Positions 40,563 to 48,493 of a stretch of 64,000 nt of DNA are shown here, one piece after another. The stretch is from Chlamydiota bacterium (GTDB lineage: Bacteria > Chlamydiota > Chlamydiia > Chlamydiales > Rhabdochlamydiaceae), in the NCBI GenBank assembly GCA_013287985.1, contig JABDCT010000003.1, positions 1-64,000 on the forward strand, read 5' to 3'. Position 1 is the first letter of the stretch. The number at the start of each line of letters is the position of its first letter. Made by a program: the position numbers and the translations under genes. The notes under the pieces are model-generated. The model saw only the letters and a program-made list of their open reading frames with translations, had not been told where the DNA came from and made no database searches.

Positions 40563-41021
40563 TCAACCCTCACCTTGCGGAGCTAGATGTTCAAGTGCAT
40601 CTTTTAGTTCATCAACATGTTTAAAACGACGATAGACACAGGCAAAACGGATATATGCCACCATGTCTAGAGTTTGTAAATGCCTCATTACAATCTCACC
40701 GAGTTCTGTTGTTTCGATTTCGCGCACCTGTCTTTCCATCAGATCCGCCGTGATCTTATATGCGAGCGCGAGAACCTGTTCGTGACTGACGCGCGTATGG
40801 CGACAAGCCGAATCCAATCCACGGACGAGCTTGTCTTGATGAAAATCCTCGTATCGCCCATCGCGCTTATGTACTTGAATGGTCAAGTCGATCGTTTCAA
40901 ACGTCGTAAACCGGCGCAAACACTTGAGGCATTCGCGTCTGCGGCGAATAGCGTTCGACTCGGTCGCATTGCGCGAGTCGGTGACTTTCAGCTCTTCATG
41001 TTTACAAAACGGACAGTGCAT
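40563..41021 (-). CDS. nrdR: transcriptional repressor NrdR
   Basis: 152 residues from the ATG at 41021 (MHCPFC); the frame continues 9 codons upstream to a TTG but the family starts at the zinc ribbon. The ribbon has CPFC and CLKCLRRF, followed by the ATP-cone domain (VHKRDGRYEDFHQDKLVRGL). NrdR binds ATP/dATP and represses ribonucleotide reductase genes. No strong Shine-Dalgarno is visible. It is first in the nrdR-dksA-lspA-hypothetical-cinA series, with tight spacing throughout. Confidence 0.93.
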   Translation of the reverse strand: MHCPFCKHEELKVTDSRNATESNAIRRRRECLKCLRRFTTFETIDLTIQVHKRDGRYEDFHQDKLVRGLDSACRHTRVSHEQVLALAYKITADLMERQVREIETTELGEIVMRHLQTLDMVAYIRFACVYRRFKHVDELKDALEHLAPQGEG

Positions 41022-41195
41022 ATCGGTAACATTCCAAAAAATCCTCAAAAAAGTAAAAGGAAATTTCTTGGGCTTCTATTGTGCCCCAGAGAAGCTTAAG
41101 AAGCATTAAAAAAATTAATTTTATTGCCCCCTCTGGCCATCTGCTTTTATATTCTTAAGGCGCGCACATCAATGCGCTTAAACTGGAGAATGAAC

Positions 41196-41582
41196 ATGAA
41201 AAAATTTGCACTACTTATTTCCTCCCTCTCACTCACAGTCTCAGCTTTTGCAACAGACCTCAACTCTACCCTCCCAGAAACCAGCGTCGCAGCCGCCCAT
41301 GGCTACGAGCAAGTTTCCGGAGTGGCGCAATATGGCGACGGCGACTGGAGTCAAGCAGTAGCCATTGCCCGCTGCATCTCCATGGAAGAAGCGTGCGCCA
41401 TTGCGGATAGCAATCCAGAAATCAGCTATTTCTTCTATACAACTGGCTTACAAATGGTCCTAGGCAACCCCGAAAGCGATTATCGCGTCTTCCATTTGGG
41501 GGATGTCGTATTCTTCTCAGGAACTCCTCATTGGGGAGAAGCTCAAGGCCTAGCCGACGGCTACATCAAAACCAAATCATAA
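41196..41582 (+). CDS. small exported protein with an uncharacterised domain shared with the protein at 59077
   Basis: 128 residues from the ATG at 41196 (GGAG 7 nt upstream). Signal peptide MKKFALLISSLSLTVSAFA. The mature part is one domain of about 85 residues with VAQYGDGDWSQAV, FFYTTG, FFSGTPHWGEA and ADGYIKT. The same arrangement of motifs forms the C-terminus of the 298-residue protein at 59077-59973. I recognise no named family. A GC-rich hairpin follows the stop. It stands alone between nrdR and the GNAT gene, so it is probably monocistronic. Confidence 0.75.
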   Translation: MKKFALLISSLSLTVSAFATDLNSTLPETSVAAAHGYEQVSGVAQYGDGDWSQAVAIARCISMEEACAIADSNPEISYFFYTTGLQMVLGNPESDYRVFHLGDVVFFSGTPHWGEAQGLADGYIKTKS

Positions 41583-41588
41583 CAAAGC

Positions 41589-41606
41589 GGGGGCTTTCGC
41601 CCCCTT
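41589..41606 (+). terminator. terminator-like hairpin
   Basis: GGGGGC-TTTC-GCCCCC followed by TT, 6 bp past the stop of the exported protein and just before the end of the convergent GNAT gene. The T-run is short. Confidence 0.5.
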
Positions 41607-41624
41607 CCCGTCTCTAAAGGCTCC

Positions 41625-42332
41625 TTATGGATTCCAGAAAAACACCTGTGTTCGGTGCTCATGGCGGAAATTAGCATTGGCTGTAGGATATTGGTAAAGG
41701 ATGCCGGATGGCATAAAACCCTGATGAGAAAAAAAGCTAAGAGAAGACTCATTCTTTACAGGATAAATAAAGACATCAGCGATCAACCCCTCGGCCTTCA
41801 GCTTTTTGCTCTCGGACATTAATCGCGAACCGATACCCATTCTTGAATAACCCGGTTTCACTGCAATTTGTTCGATATAGCCTACGCCTTTCTCTCCAAG
41901 CCAAACATTCAAGAATGCCTCATCAATAGAAGTTTCAAATCGTCCTATATGTTCATCCTGATACAACTCTTTAAAGTTAGAGGGATCTGTAAGAAGGGCA
42001 TATCCGACTAATATTTGGTCTTTATAGGCGCAGACAATGCATCCATGTTTGTGCTCGAGGAGGTCGGAAATATATTCCATTGTCATCGGTACGAGTAAAA
42101 AGCCGGTTTTCGCGCGATCTTCAGGAATCGGTTCTTGTATAGAGATAATAAGAGATTTTTGTAGAGCTAAGAGATCGCGAATCACCGCATTTCTAGAAGG
42201 ACTGTTTTTATCGATTGAAACAATCGTTGAATCGAAACCTTGTTCGATTGGTGCAACATTTGCCTGTAAGGGCTTACAGAGAGAACTTACCGCGGTGAAA
42301 AGGGCGCATAAAATCATAAAAACTATATTCAT
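41625..42332 (-). CDS. GNAT acetyltransferase with N-terminal signal peptide
   Basis: 235 residues. A clear signal peptide (MNIVFMILCALFTAVSSLCK) is followed by a GNAT domain: IVCAYKDQILVGYALLTDP, the VGYIEQIAVKPGYSRMGIGS acetyl-CoA loop (R/Q-x-x-G-x-G form) and a C-terminal FSHQGFMPSG. GNAT enzymes use cytosolic acetyl-CoA, so an exported one is odd; it may be moved into the host cell, or the first 25 residues may be an anchor. Substrate unknown. It converges on the exported protein at 41196. Confidence 0.75.
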   Translation of the reverse strand: MNIVFMILCALFTAVSSLCKPLQANVAPIEQGFDSTIVSIDKNSPSRNAVIRDLLALQKSLIISIQEPIPEDRAKTGFLLVPMTMEYISDLLEHKHGCIVCAYKDQILVGYALLTDPSNFKELYQDEHIGRFETSIDEAFLNVWLGEKGVGYIEQIAVKPGYSRMGIGSRLMSESKKLKAEGLIADVFIYPVKNESSLSFFSHQGFMPSGILYQYPTANANFRHEHRTQVFFWNP

Positions 42333-42503
42333 CGCTTCTCCAATTTGGTTGCGAACCAGGCAAACTTAAATTTCACTCTTTTCTTCCCGACGTCATTCTC
42401 CGCAGTTTTTAATATCTGTTTTTTCATGAAAAAATTTCGAATCTTCTGAATGTGTATTAACTCATCTGAAAAAAAGAATATAGCTACGAAAGGCTATAAT
42501 AAA

Positions 42504-42590
42504 CGGAGGAGGTGGGATTCGAACCCACGAAACGCTTTCACGTTTACACGCTTTCCAAGCGTGCTCCATCGGCCGCTCGGACACTCCTCC
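42504..42590 (-). tRNA. tRNA-Ser (GGA)
   Basis: 87 nt. The acceptor GGAGGAG pairs with CTCCTCC, discriminator G. Anticodon loop CTTGGAAAG gives GGA. It has a long variable arm (about 15-20 nt), as serine tRNAs do, and T arm GTGGGTTCGAATCCCAC. No CCA is encoded. Confidence 0.95.
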
Positions 42591-42627
42591 TCTGGAACAG
42601 CGAGCATGCTACCCCAAGGAGTGTTTT

Positions 42628-42715
42628 AACTCAAGTCGTGAGAGAAATAACAGGATGAGGGTTGAGAAAAAAATTTATCCTGTCCATCCTGCCATCCTGT
42701 TATTCATCTTGAGTT
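42628..42715. repeat. imperfect inverted repeat with tandem ATCCTG motifs
   Basis: AACTCAAG (42628-42635) pairs with CTTGAGTT (42708-42715), and AATAACAGGATG (42646-42657) with CATCCTGTTATT (42693-42704). The right part holds three ATCCTG units at a spacing of 8-9 bp (about 42677-42700). It sits between tRNA-Ser and the zinc transporter gene. It could be a regulatory site of the transporter or one of the widespread ATCCTG short repeats. Confidence 0.55.
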
Positions 42716-42746
42716 TTTCCGCTTTTTATAGGATCCTTTTAAACTC

Positions 42747-43589
42747 ATGCTAACTAAGTTATTAGCCTTATTGTTTCTTTGCGCTTGCCAGCCAAAGCAA
42801 GCGGAAAAAAGCGCGCAGGTCCTTGTTACTATCGCCCCCTATGCTTATTTCGTCGAAAAAATAGCGGGTAATACCGTAGAAATCGCAGAGCTGGTCCCAC
42901 CTGGGGTCAATATGCACATTTTCGAGCCAACGCCCCGCGAACTCGTAAGACTTTCTCATACAAAACTCTGGCTCAAGCTCGGCGAACCGTTTGAAGAGCG
43001 CATCCTCACCGCTTTTAAAGAGAAAAATCCGGGCATGGAGGTACTCGACCTCGGCAAGGGTATTCCACTCCTGGCCCATCAAGGCTGCGGCGAAGACCAC
43101 GTGCATGAGGAGGCGCGCGATCTGCACTACTGGATGAGTCCCAAACTTGCGCTCATGCAGTGCCAGGAGATTGCTGCTGCCTTAATACGCCTTTTCCCCG
43201 AGCATCGGGAGCAGTACGAAAAAGGCCTAAAGAGCCTTGAAAATGAACTGACGAACCTCGATGAAGAACTGCATACCTTGCTCGATCCTCTTAAAGGCAG
43301 AGCCATTCTCGTCTCCCACTCCTCTTTTGCCTATTTTTGCCAAGAATATGGACTCATCGAGCTCTCCATAGAGTGCGGAGGGAAGGAGCCGCTCCCTCGA
43401 GACATCGATGCACTGGTCAAACGAGCAAAAGAGCTGAAAGTCCAAGCCGTTTTCACGCAAGCCGGTTACGCCAATAAGGGAGCTGAGCTCATTGCGCATA
43501 TGCTCCATCTGCCCATCCATCAAGTCGACCCCTACAATAGAGACTACTCCCATAACATGATGCACATAGCGAGGCTCATCGCCCAATGA
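42747..43589 (+). CDS. znuA: zinc/manganese-type ABC transporter substrate-binding lipoprotein
   Basis: 280 residues. Lipobox LLFLCAC at the N-terminus. Cluster 9 binding-protein features are VTIAPYAYFVEKIAG, the metal His in VNMHIFEPTPRE, DLHYWMSPKLA with a second His, AILVSHSSFAYFCQEYG, and a short His/Glu loop (CGEDHVHEE) as in zinc-binding members. It hands metal to the permease encoded next. The stop overlaps the start of the ATPase gene (ATGA). The three-gene set matches the transporter I recall near rplU-rpmA-obgE in Chlamydia. Confidence 0.87.
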   Translation: MLTKLLALLFLCACQPKQAEKSAQVLVTIAPYAYFVEKIAGNTVEIAELVPPGVNMHIFEPTPRELVRLSHTKLWLKLGEPFEERILTAFKEKNPGMEVLDLGKGIPLLAHQGCGEDHVHEEARDLHYWMSPKLALMQCQEIAAALIRLFPEHREQYEKGLKSLENELTNLDEELHTLLDPLKGRAILVSHSSFAYFCQEYGLIELSIECGGKEPLPRDIDALVKRAKELKVQAVFTQAGYANKGAELIAHMLHLPIHQVDPYNRDYSHNMMHIARLIAQ

Positions 43590-44290
43590 CCGTTGATGTA
43601 AACGCCCTCTGCTTTAGCTATGACAAGAGCCCAGTCTTAGAAGACGCGTCGCTTAAGATTGCGTGTGGAGATTATGCGGTGATTTTTGGCCCCAACGGTG
43701 GGGGCAAGACGACTTTTTTAAAGCTGCTGATCGGTGGATTGAAGCCAACCGGCGGAACAATTGCTCTGATGGGACAAGAACCGGCTAAAGTGCGCGATAA
43801 ACTCGGCTATGTCCCGCAAGTACAGCGTTTCGACCGCCAGTTCCCCATCTCCGTGCTCGAGCTCGTGCTACAAGGCTGCTTGTCTCAGCTGCGCTGGTGG
43901 GGCAGCTATCCCCCAGAGGCAAAAGATGCCGCCCGTGCCGCACTTGCACAGGTCGACCTCCTGCATAAAGAAAAAGATGCTTTCGGCACGCTTTCGGGCG
44001 GAGAGATGCAGCGCGCGCTGATCGCCCGCGCACTCGTCGGCAACCCCGAAATCCTCCTTCTCGACGAAGCAACGGCTCACGTCGATCAGAAAACGCAGAT
44101 CCTCATCTATGACTTGCTGCTGAAAATGAAAGGAAAGATGACGATTTTAATGGTGACGCACGACCTGCAACCGATTTTGGAAAAAGCCACAAGACTGGTC
44201 TGCATCAACCGCCGCCTCACGCTCTACGCAAAAGAAGAGATGTGCGGCCACTTTGCCCTTGGACTCTATCACCCCCCACCACCGCGATGA
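43586..44290 (+). CDS. znuC: zinc/manganese-type ABC transporter ATP-binding protein
   Basis: 234 residues. Walker A GPNGGGKTTFLKLL (about residue 37), Q-loop YVPQVQRFDRQFP, signature LSGGEMQRALIARAL, Walker B ILLLDEATAHVD and H-loop MVTHD. It energises import through the permease encoded next. It overlaps both neighbours by 4 bp (ATGA), so translation is coupled. Metal specificity rests on the binding protein. Confidence 0.9.
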   Translation: MTVDVNALCFSYDKSPVLEDASLKIACGDYAVIFGPNGGGKTTFLKLLIGGLKPTGGTIALMGQEPAKVRDKLGYVPQVQRFDRQFPISVLELVLQGCLSQLRWWGSYPPEAKDAARAALAQVDLLHKEKDAFGTLSGGEMQRALIARALVGNPEILLLDEATAHVDQKTQILIYDLLLKMKGKMTILMVTHDLQPILEKATRLVCINRRLTLYAKEEMCGHFALGLYHPPPPR

Positions 44291-45123
44291 ATCTGATCGA
44301 AGCGCTTTTTACTTCTCCCTTTCTCGTGATGGCCCTACTAGCGGGACTCGCTGCCTCTGTCTCCAGTGGCATCATGGGCGGATTTGTCGTGATAAAGCGC
44401 ATCGTCTTCATCAGCGGCTCGATCGCGCACTCCGTACTAGGCGGAATGGGCTTCTGCCTCTGGCTGAGACGCACGCAAGGAATCGAATGGATCACGCCTA
44501 TGCATGGCGCAGTTGCGGCAGCGCTGCTTTCTGCGTTAATTATCGGATGGATCCATCTAAAATACAAAGAACGTGAGGACACGGCAATCGCCGCCCTCTG
44601 GTCCACAGGAATGGCTTTGGGAGTGGTGTTTATTGCTCTCAGCCCAGGCTATAATGTCGAGCTGATGAACTACCTATTTGGAAACCTTCTTTGGGTCTCC
44701 CATAGCGACATAGGACTGCTCGTGGGACTCGATCTGATCGTAATTGCAGCAACAGCGCTCTTCAGGCACCGATTTCTAACCATCTGTTTTGATGAAACAC
44801 AAGCGTATTTGCAAAAAGTGCCCGTGCGCTTCTTTTATATTTTGCTGCTCTGCTTAATCGCCCTATCCGTCGTCCTGCTCATCCAGGTCGTCGGATCCAT
44901 CCTAGTCATCGCGCTCCTGGCCATTCCGGCCACATTGGCAGGCAGCTATACCTATCGATTTAGCAAAATGGTCGCACTCGCCGTACTGATTGCATGCCTC
45001 TGCACCCTCTTGGGCACAGCGGCGGCCTATCAACTCAACTGGCCGCCGGGGGCCACCATTGCTCTTGTTGCTGCACTGCTTTACGCTGCGCGTTTCTTAT
45101 TTAGAAAGAGCAGTAGCGTTTAA
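44287..45123 (+). CDS. znuB: zinc/manganese-type ABC transporter permease
   Basis: 278 residues from the ATG at 44287, chosen because it overlaps the stop of the ATPase gene (ATGA). Eight or nine hydrophobic helices. ABC-3 family blocks are ASVSSGIMGGFVVIKRIVFI, GSIAHSVLGGMGF, the cytoplasmic loop with YKEREDTAIAALWSTG, and a C-terminal ILVIALLAIPATLAGSYTYRF. It completes the znuA-znuC-znuB operon. Its last 23 bp overlap the convergent 35-codon gene. Confidence 0.88.
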   Translation: MNLIEALFTSPFLVMALLAGLAASVSSGIMGGFVVIKRIVFISGSIAHSVLGGMGFCLWLRRTQGIEWITPMHGAVAAALLSALIIGWIHLKYKEREDTAIAALWSTGMALGVVFIALSPGYNVELMNYLFGNLLWVSHSDIGLLVGLDLIVIAATALFRHRFLTICFDETQAYLQKVPVRFFYILLLCLIALSVVLLIQVVGSILVIALLAIPATLAGSYTYRFSKMVALAVLIACLCTLLGTAAAYQLNWPPGATIALVAALLYAARFLFRKSSSV

Positions 45124-45208
45124 ACCAGTTTTTAAAACCAGCCCATCCACCTTTGTGGTGGTGACGCTTTTTAGCATGTTTTTTGTGATGACTTCTCTTC
45201 TTTTTCAT
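45101..45208 (-). CDS. tiny Lys/His-rich protein (35 aa)
   Basis: A short frame from the ATG at 45208 to a TAA at 45101, with GGGGGAAGT directly before the start. The product begins MKKKRSHHKKHAKKRHHHKG and ends in an aromatic segment (WAGFKNWFKRYCSF). It is very basic with six histidines. It is third in a series of tiny basic genes on this strand, 9 bp after the second. Possible roles are nucleic-acid binding, metal binding or a membrane-active peptide; none is shown. Its end lies inside the convergent permease gene. Confidence 0.55.
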   Translation of the reverse strand: MKKKRSHHKKHAKKRHHHKGGWAGFKNWFKRYCSF

Positions 45209-45217
45209 ACTTCCCCC

Positions 45218-45370
45218 TTATTGGTCTTTTTGTTTGATCCCACTATGGCGATTTAAAAAAGCTTGCCATTTGCTTTCTTTCTTAGGCGCCTCTACAACAG
45301 TATCTTGCGGAGATTTGATCTCCTTCTTCTGCGGAGCCTGGCGCCGTTCTTTTTTTCGACTCTTGTTCAT
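45218..45370 (-). CDS. tiny basic protein (50 aa)
   Basis: From the ATG at 45370 (overlapping the upstream stop as ATGA) to TAA at 45218. The N-terminus is MNKSRKKERRQAPQKKEIK, with a middle SPQDTVVEAPKKESK and an amphipathic end (WQAFLNRHSG). No family recognised. Coupled translation with the 41-codon gene and close spacing to the 35-codon gene argue that all three are real. Confidence 0.55.
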   Translation of the reverse strand: MNKSRKKERRQAPQKKEIKSPQDTVVEAPKKESKWQAFLNRHSGIKQKDQ

Positions 45371-45492
45371 ACAAAAAATCTTTCGCGAAAGATCTTTTGA
45401 AAGTCTTCTTTATTGTGCGGTTGTTTTTTACGATGCACCTTCATTGTGACTTTCGAATTTTTCCTTCTTTTGTGCCCCTTAATAGGACGCAT
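45367..45492 (-). CDS. tiny basic protein (41 aa)
   Basis: From the ATG at 45492, with an excellent Shine-Dalgarno (GGGAGGTG, 4 nt upstream), to a TGA that overlaps the next ATG. It begins MRPIKGHKRRKNSKVTMKVH, has pI well above neutral and ends FQKIFRERFFV. It is the first gene of the tiny-ORF series and is preceded by an AT-rich leader with TATAAT-like words (45515-45600). No known domain. The strong ribosome binding site is the best evidence that it is translated. Confidence 0.6.
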   Translation of the reverse strand: MRPIKGHKRRKNSKVTMKVHRKKQPHNKEDFQKIFRERFFV

Positions 45493-45640
45493 AGAACACC
45501 TCCCGCTCCTTAACTTTATATTATAAACTAATGATTATAATTACAATTAATATAATTAACTAATCTATTTAATATAATTAAGTGCCTAGAAATTAGTAAT
45601 CTTACATTCTTAATCGGGCAAGGGCACGGGCACGTTAGAT
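45493..45640. promoter_or_regulatory. AT-rich leader upstream of the tiny basic genes
   Basis: A divergent region. The part of about 45520-45590 is nearly pure A/T with TTATAATTA and TTAATTAT words on the minus strand, including TTATAATATAAAG about 20 bp before the ribosome binding site of the 41-codon gene. The right side leads into the rplU promoter. Confidence 0.4.
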
Positions 45641-45669
45641 TTGACAAGAAGCACGTGTTTCTATATGAT
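45641..45669 (+). promoter_or_regulatory. rplU promoter
   Basis: TTGACA (45641-45646), 17-bp spacer, TATGAT (45664-45669): a near-consensus primary-sigma promoter about 30 bp before the ATG of rplU. Confidence 0.8.
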
Positions 45670-45699
45670 CGCCGTTTTAATTAGGAATCCGGAGGACAG

Positions 45700-46011
45700 A
45701 TGTACGCTATTATTGAGACCGGTGGCAAGCAGTACCGTGTACAAAAAGGCGATGTGATCAACGTCGAACTGCTTGAAGCTGATAAAGAAGGAAAAGTGGC
45801 TTTTAAAGAGGTCCTCTTTTTCCAAGGCAAGTCGTCTGCACATGTAGGCCAGCCCCATGTGGGCAACTGCACCGTGCATGGCGAGTTAGTAAAAGAAGTG
45901 CGCGGCCCTAAGGTCATTGCTTTTAAATACAAGCAGCGCAAAAACTACCGTCGTAAGGTAGGTCATAGACAGACCTACTCCCAGGTGAGAATTACAGAAA
46001 TCATAGGTTAA
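45700..46011 (+). CDS. rplU: ribosomal protein L21
   Basis: 103 residues. The start ATG is preceded by CCGGAGGACAG. Typical L21 opening YAIIETGGKQYRVQKGD, then FKYKQRKNYRRKVGHRQ near the C-terminus with the 23S-binding basic cluster. It belongs to the 50S subunit. It is first in the rplU-rpmA-obgE set behind a near-consensus promoter; rpmA starts 6 bp downstream. Confidence 0.96.
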   Translation: MYAIIETGGKQYRVQKGDVINVELLEADKEGKVAFKEVLFFQGKSSAHVGQPHVGNCTVHGELVKEVRGPKVIAFKYKQRKNYRRKVGHRQTYSQVRITEIIG

Positions 46012-46017
46012 CGGCAT

Positions 46018-46269
46018 ATGGCACATAAGAAAGGTCAAGGCGCTACGCGCAACGGCCGCGATTCCCATTCACAACGACTTGGCATCAAAGCGACCCATGG
46101 TCAGTTTGTGACAGCAGGCAGCATTCTCGTTAGACAACGAGGAACTAAATGGCGCCCTGCTAAAAATGTTAAACGAGCTCGAGACGACTCTATTTTTGCT
46201 CTGATTGATGGCATTGTGACCTTCCGCAAGAGCAATCATACATACGTCTCCGTACTCCCCACCACATAG
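46018..46269 (+). CDS. rpmA: ribosomal protein L27
   Basis: 83 residues. The N-terminus [20 protein letters not shown] reaches toward the peptidyl-transferase centre. [18 protein letters not shown] is the conserved body. It is a 50S subunit protein. It lies between rplU and obgE with 6-bp and 5-bp gaps, so all three share a transcript. Confidence 0.96.
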   Translation: MAHKKGQGATRNGRDSHSQRLGIKATHGQFVTAGSILVRQRGTKWRPAKNVKRARDDSIFALIDGIVTFRKSNHTYVSVLPTT

Positions 46270-46274
46270 TCTAT

Positions 46275-47279
46275 ATGTTCGTCGATTCTGTTCGCTTAAC
46301 GCTAAATGCTGGAGCTGGAGGCAACGGAGTCGTCGCCTGGAGACGGGAGAAGTACATCCCCAAGGGCGGCCCATACGGCGGCAATGGGGGCAAAGGCGGT
46401 TCCATCGTCTTTGAAGGAGACGAAAATCTCTTTTCTCTCGAATCCTTCCGCAACCGCCGCCTACTCCGTGCTCAAAATGGCAAATGCGGCGGTCCTAACC
46501 TAAGACAGGGCGGATCAGGAGAAAGTCTCGTCGTCAAGATCCCCTTCGGCACGCTCATAAAAGACGCGGAATCAAAAGAAGTTCTCTTTGACTGCACGCC
46601 GGAAACGCCGCGCTACACCGCCTGCACCGGTGGCAAAGGCGGGCTCGGCAACGCCTTCTTCCGCTCACCGACCCATCAAGCTCCCAACTTCGCCACTCCC
46701 GGCGCAGACGGTCAGGCTCTTGCCGTCGAACTCGAACTCAAACTGATCGCCGATGTCGGCCTCGTCGGCATGCCCAATGCAGGCAAATCGACCATTCACT
46801 CCCGCATCACCAACGCATCCGTAAAAATCGCCCCCTATCCCTTTACAACGCTCTCTCCCAACCTCAGTTACATCCAGTTTGAAGACTATACACGCATCTT
46901 GATTGCAGACATTCCCGGAATCATCGAAGACGCACACGCCAACCGCGGTCTCGGGCTCTCCTTCTTGAAGCACGTCGAACGCACCTCTGCCCTCGTCTTT
47001 GTCATCGACATCTCCGGAGAAGAGGGGCGCAACCCCTATGAAGATTTCCTCCTGCTCAGAAAGGAAGTCGAGACCTACCGCGCCGATCTCTTGGATAAGC
47101 CCTTCATCGTCGTCCTCAACAAAATGGACAAAGAGAACGCTCAGGAAAATCTAGAGGAGTTTCGCGCCAAGTACACCTTGGATCCTGCCACACTCATTCC
47201 GATATCCGCACTCCACGAAGAAGGACTCACTCAACTTGTTGATTCGATGCGTGGATTATGCCTAAGCCTCGCTCGCTAA
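46275..47279 (+). CDS. obgE: Obg-family GTPase ObgE/CgtA
   Basis: 334 residues. The Obg fold at the N-terminus has Gly-rich strands (NAGAGGNGVVAWRREKYIPK, GGPYGGNGGKGGS). The G domain has LVGMPNAGKSTIHSRITNA (G1, about residue 170), the G3 block IADIPGIIEDAHANRGLG, and NKMDKEN as G4. It acts in 50S assembly and stress signalling. The C-terminal OCT domain found in some members is absent. The end overlaps the nuclease gene by 22 bp. Confidence 0.95.
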   Translation: MFVDSVRLTLNAGAGGNGVVAWRREKYIPKGGPYGGNGGKGGSIVFEGDENLFSLESFRNRRLLRAQNGKCGGPNLRQGGSGESLVVKIPFGTLIKDAESKEVLFDCTPETPRYTACTGGKGGLGNAFFRSPTHQAPNFATPGADGQALAVELELKLIADVGLVGMPNAGKSTIHSRITNASVKIAPYPFTTLSPNLSYIQFEDYTRILIADIPGIIEDAHANRGLGLSFLKHVERTSALVFVIDISGEEGRNPYEDFLLLRKEVETYRADLLDKPFIVVLNKMDKENAQENLEEFRAKYTLDPATLIPISALHEEGLTQLVDSMRGLCLSLAR

Positions 47280-48067
47280 AGTTCAACCGCTTTCAAGCTT
47301 TCCTAGTCGGCCTCTTCATTGGGGCGGCTCTCTTTTCACTCCCCCTCGCTCACACCTTCTCCCCTTTCGAGTTCTCCCATGCCCGCTTTGGCCAGCCCAG
47401 CGCCCTCGAAGGCAATTTTCCTCTCCCCACCAGCGCTCCTGTCATCACGCACAAAGAATACACCCTCGCCTACGACGGCAAAAACCGCAATCCGCTCTGG
47501 GTCTACCGCACACTGACGCCTGCAATCTTTGAAAAAGAGGCGAGCCGAGAACTCAGCAGCTTCAAAGAAGACCCCCAGATCCCCGAGCACATCCGCGCAA
47601 CCAACAAAGATTATGAGGGCTCGGGATTCGACCGCGGCCATCTCGCCTCCGCTCTAGACAGCTCCTCTTCGCAAGAGGCGCTCGACGAGAGCTTTCTCCT
47701 ATCGAACATCGCCCCACAGGCCCCTCAATTCAACCGCGGCTACTGGAAGAAGTTAGAAGGGCATCTGCGCCAGCTCGTCGAAGACCATCAGCTTGTCCAC
47801 GTCTTCACAGGACCGCTCTATCTGCCCGGAAAAGCACAGGGCGGCAAACGCTTTGTCCGCTATCAGGTGATCGGCGACAGCTGCGTGGCCGTGCCCACCC
47901 ACTTTTTTGCTCTCATTTTCATTGAAACCTCGGCGCACCAACTGCTCAGTCAGGCCTTTATCCTCCCCAACCAGGCGATTTCTGCAGAGATTCCCCTTGA
48001 TAAGTTTGCTTCCTCCGTCGAAGAGGTGGAAAGCGCCTCTGGGATTCTATTTAGCGAAACACGTTGA
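47258..48067 (+). CDS. DNA/RNA non-specific endonuclease (EndoG/NucA family)
   Basis: 269 residues. An N-terminal hydrophobic segment (AFLVGLFIGAALFSLPLAHTF) works as signal or anchor. The catalytic site is GFDRGHLASALD (about residue 128), with SNIAPQAPQFNRGYWKKLE carrying the Mg-binding Asn. VYRTLTPAIFEKEASRE is the usual lead-in. The family cuts DNA and RNA without sequence preference outside the cytoplasm and could supply nucleotides or attack host nucleic acid. It overlaps obgE by 22 bp in another frame. Confidence 0.88.
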   Translation: MPKPRSLKFNRFQAFLVGLFIGAALFSLPLAHTFSPFEFSHARFGQPSALEGNFPLPTSAPVITHKEYTLAYDGKNRNPLWVYRTLTPAIFEKEASRELSSFKEDPQIPEHIRATNKDYEGSGFDRGHLASALDSSSSQEALDESFLLSNIAPQAPQFNRGYWKKLEGHLRQLVEDHQLVHVFTGPLYLPGKAQGGKRFVRYQVIGDSCVAVPTHFFALIFIETSAHQLLSQAFILPNQAISAEIPLDKFASSVEEVESASGILFSETR

Positions 48068-48148
48068 AGTTAAAATTTTTATTTACAACCCAACCGCCCT
48101 CTTCTAGACTCCGGCTAAGAGATAAAGTCTCTTAATACGGAGGATGTC

Positions 48149-48493
48149 GTGAAAAAAAATTTATTAATTCCAGCACTTTGCTCAATTTGTGCAATGCTCG
48201 TCTCATGCGGTGGCAACTCGGGGAATCTCAACGCAGAATCTACTGACAATTCTACTGAGAATGCTCAGACCATGCCCGACTGGGAGATTACGGCAAGGGT
48301 CAAAAAAACCCTCATGATTGATGGTTCTTTATCGGCAAGCGCTAGAATGACATCAGTAACTACAAATAATGGTGTTGTTACACTGACCGGAACGGTTGCA
48401 AACAAAGAAGAACGCAGCAAAGTGGTTGCAATGGTAAAAGGTGTTTCTGGAGTGGTAAGCGTCGACGATCAGCTTACTGTTGCGAACTCTTAA
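48149..48493 (+). CDS. BON-domain lipoprotein
   Basis: 114 residues from a GTG (GGAGG 5 nt upstream). Signal peptide with lipobox LVSCGG. A short Ser/Asn linker is followed by one BON domain: ITARVKKTLMIDGSLSA, NNGVVTLTGTVANKEERSKV, and VSGVVSVDDQLTV. BON domains bind phospholipid or envelope partners and often protect against osmotic stress. It is monocistronic; the end overlaps the convergent monooxygenase gene by 20 bp. Confidence 0.85.
   Translation: MKKNLLIPALCSICAMLVSCGGNSGNLNAESTDNSTENAQTMPDWEITARVKKTLMIDGSLSASARMTSVTTNNGVVTLTGTVANKEERSKVVAMVKGVSGVVSVDDQLTVANS

Noticed and set aside
41106-41182. Possible extra family 1 copy near AAGAAGCATTAAAAAAATTAA
   Set aside because: No linker blocks and no long pairing; only an ordinary AT-rich spacer.
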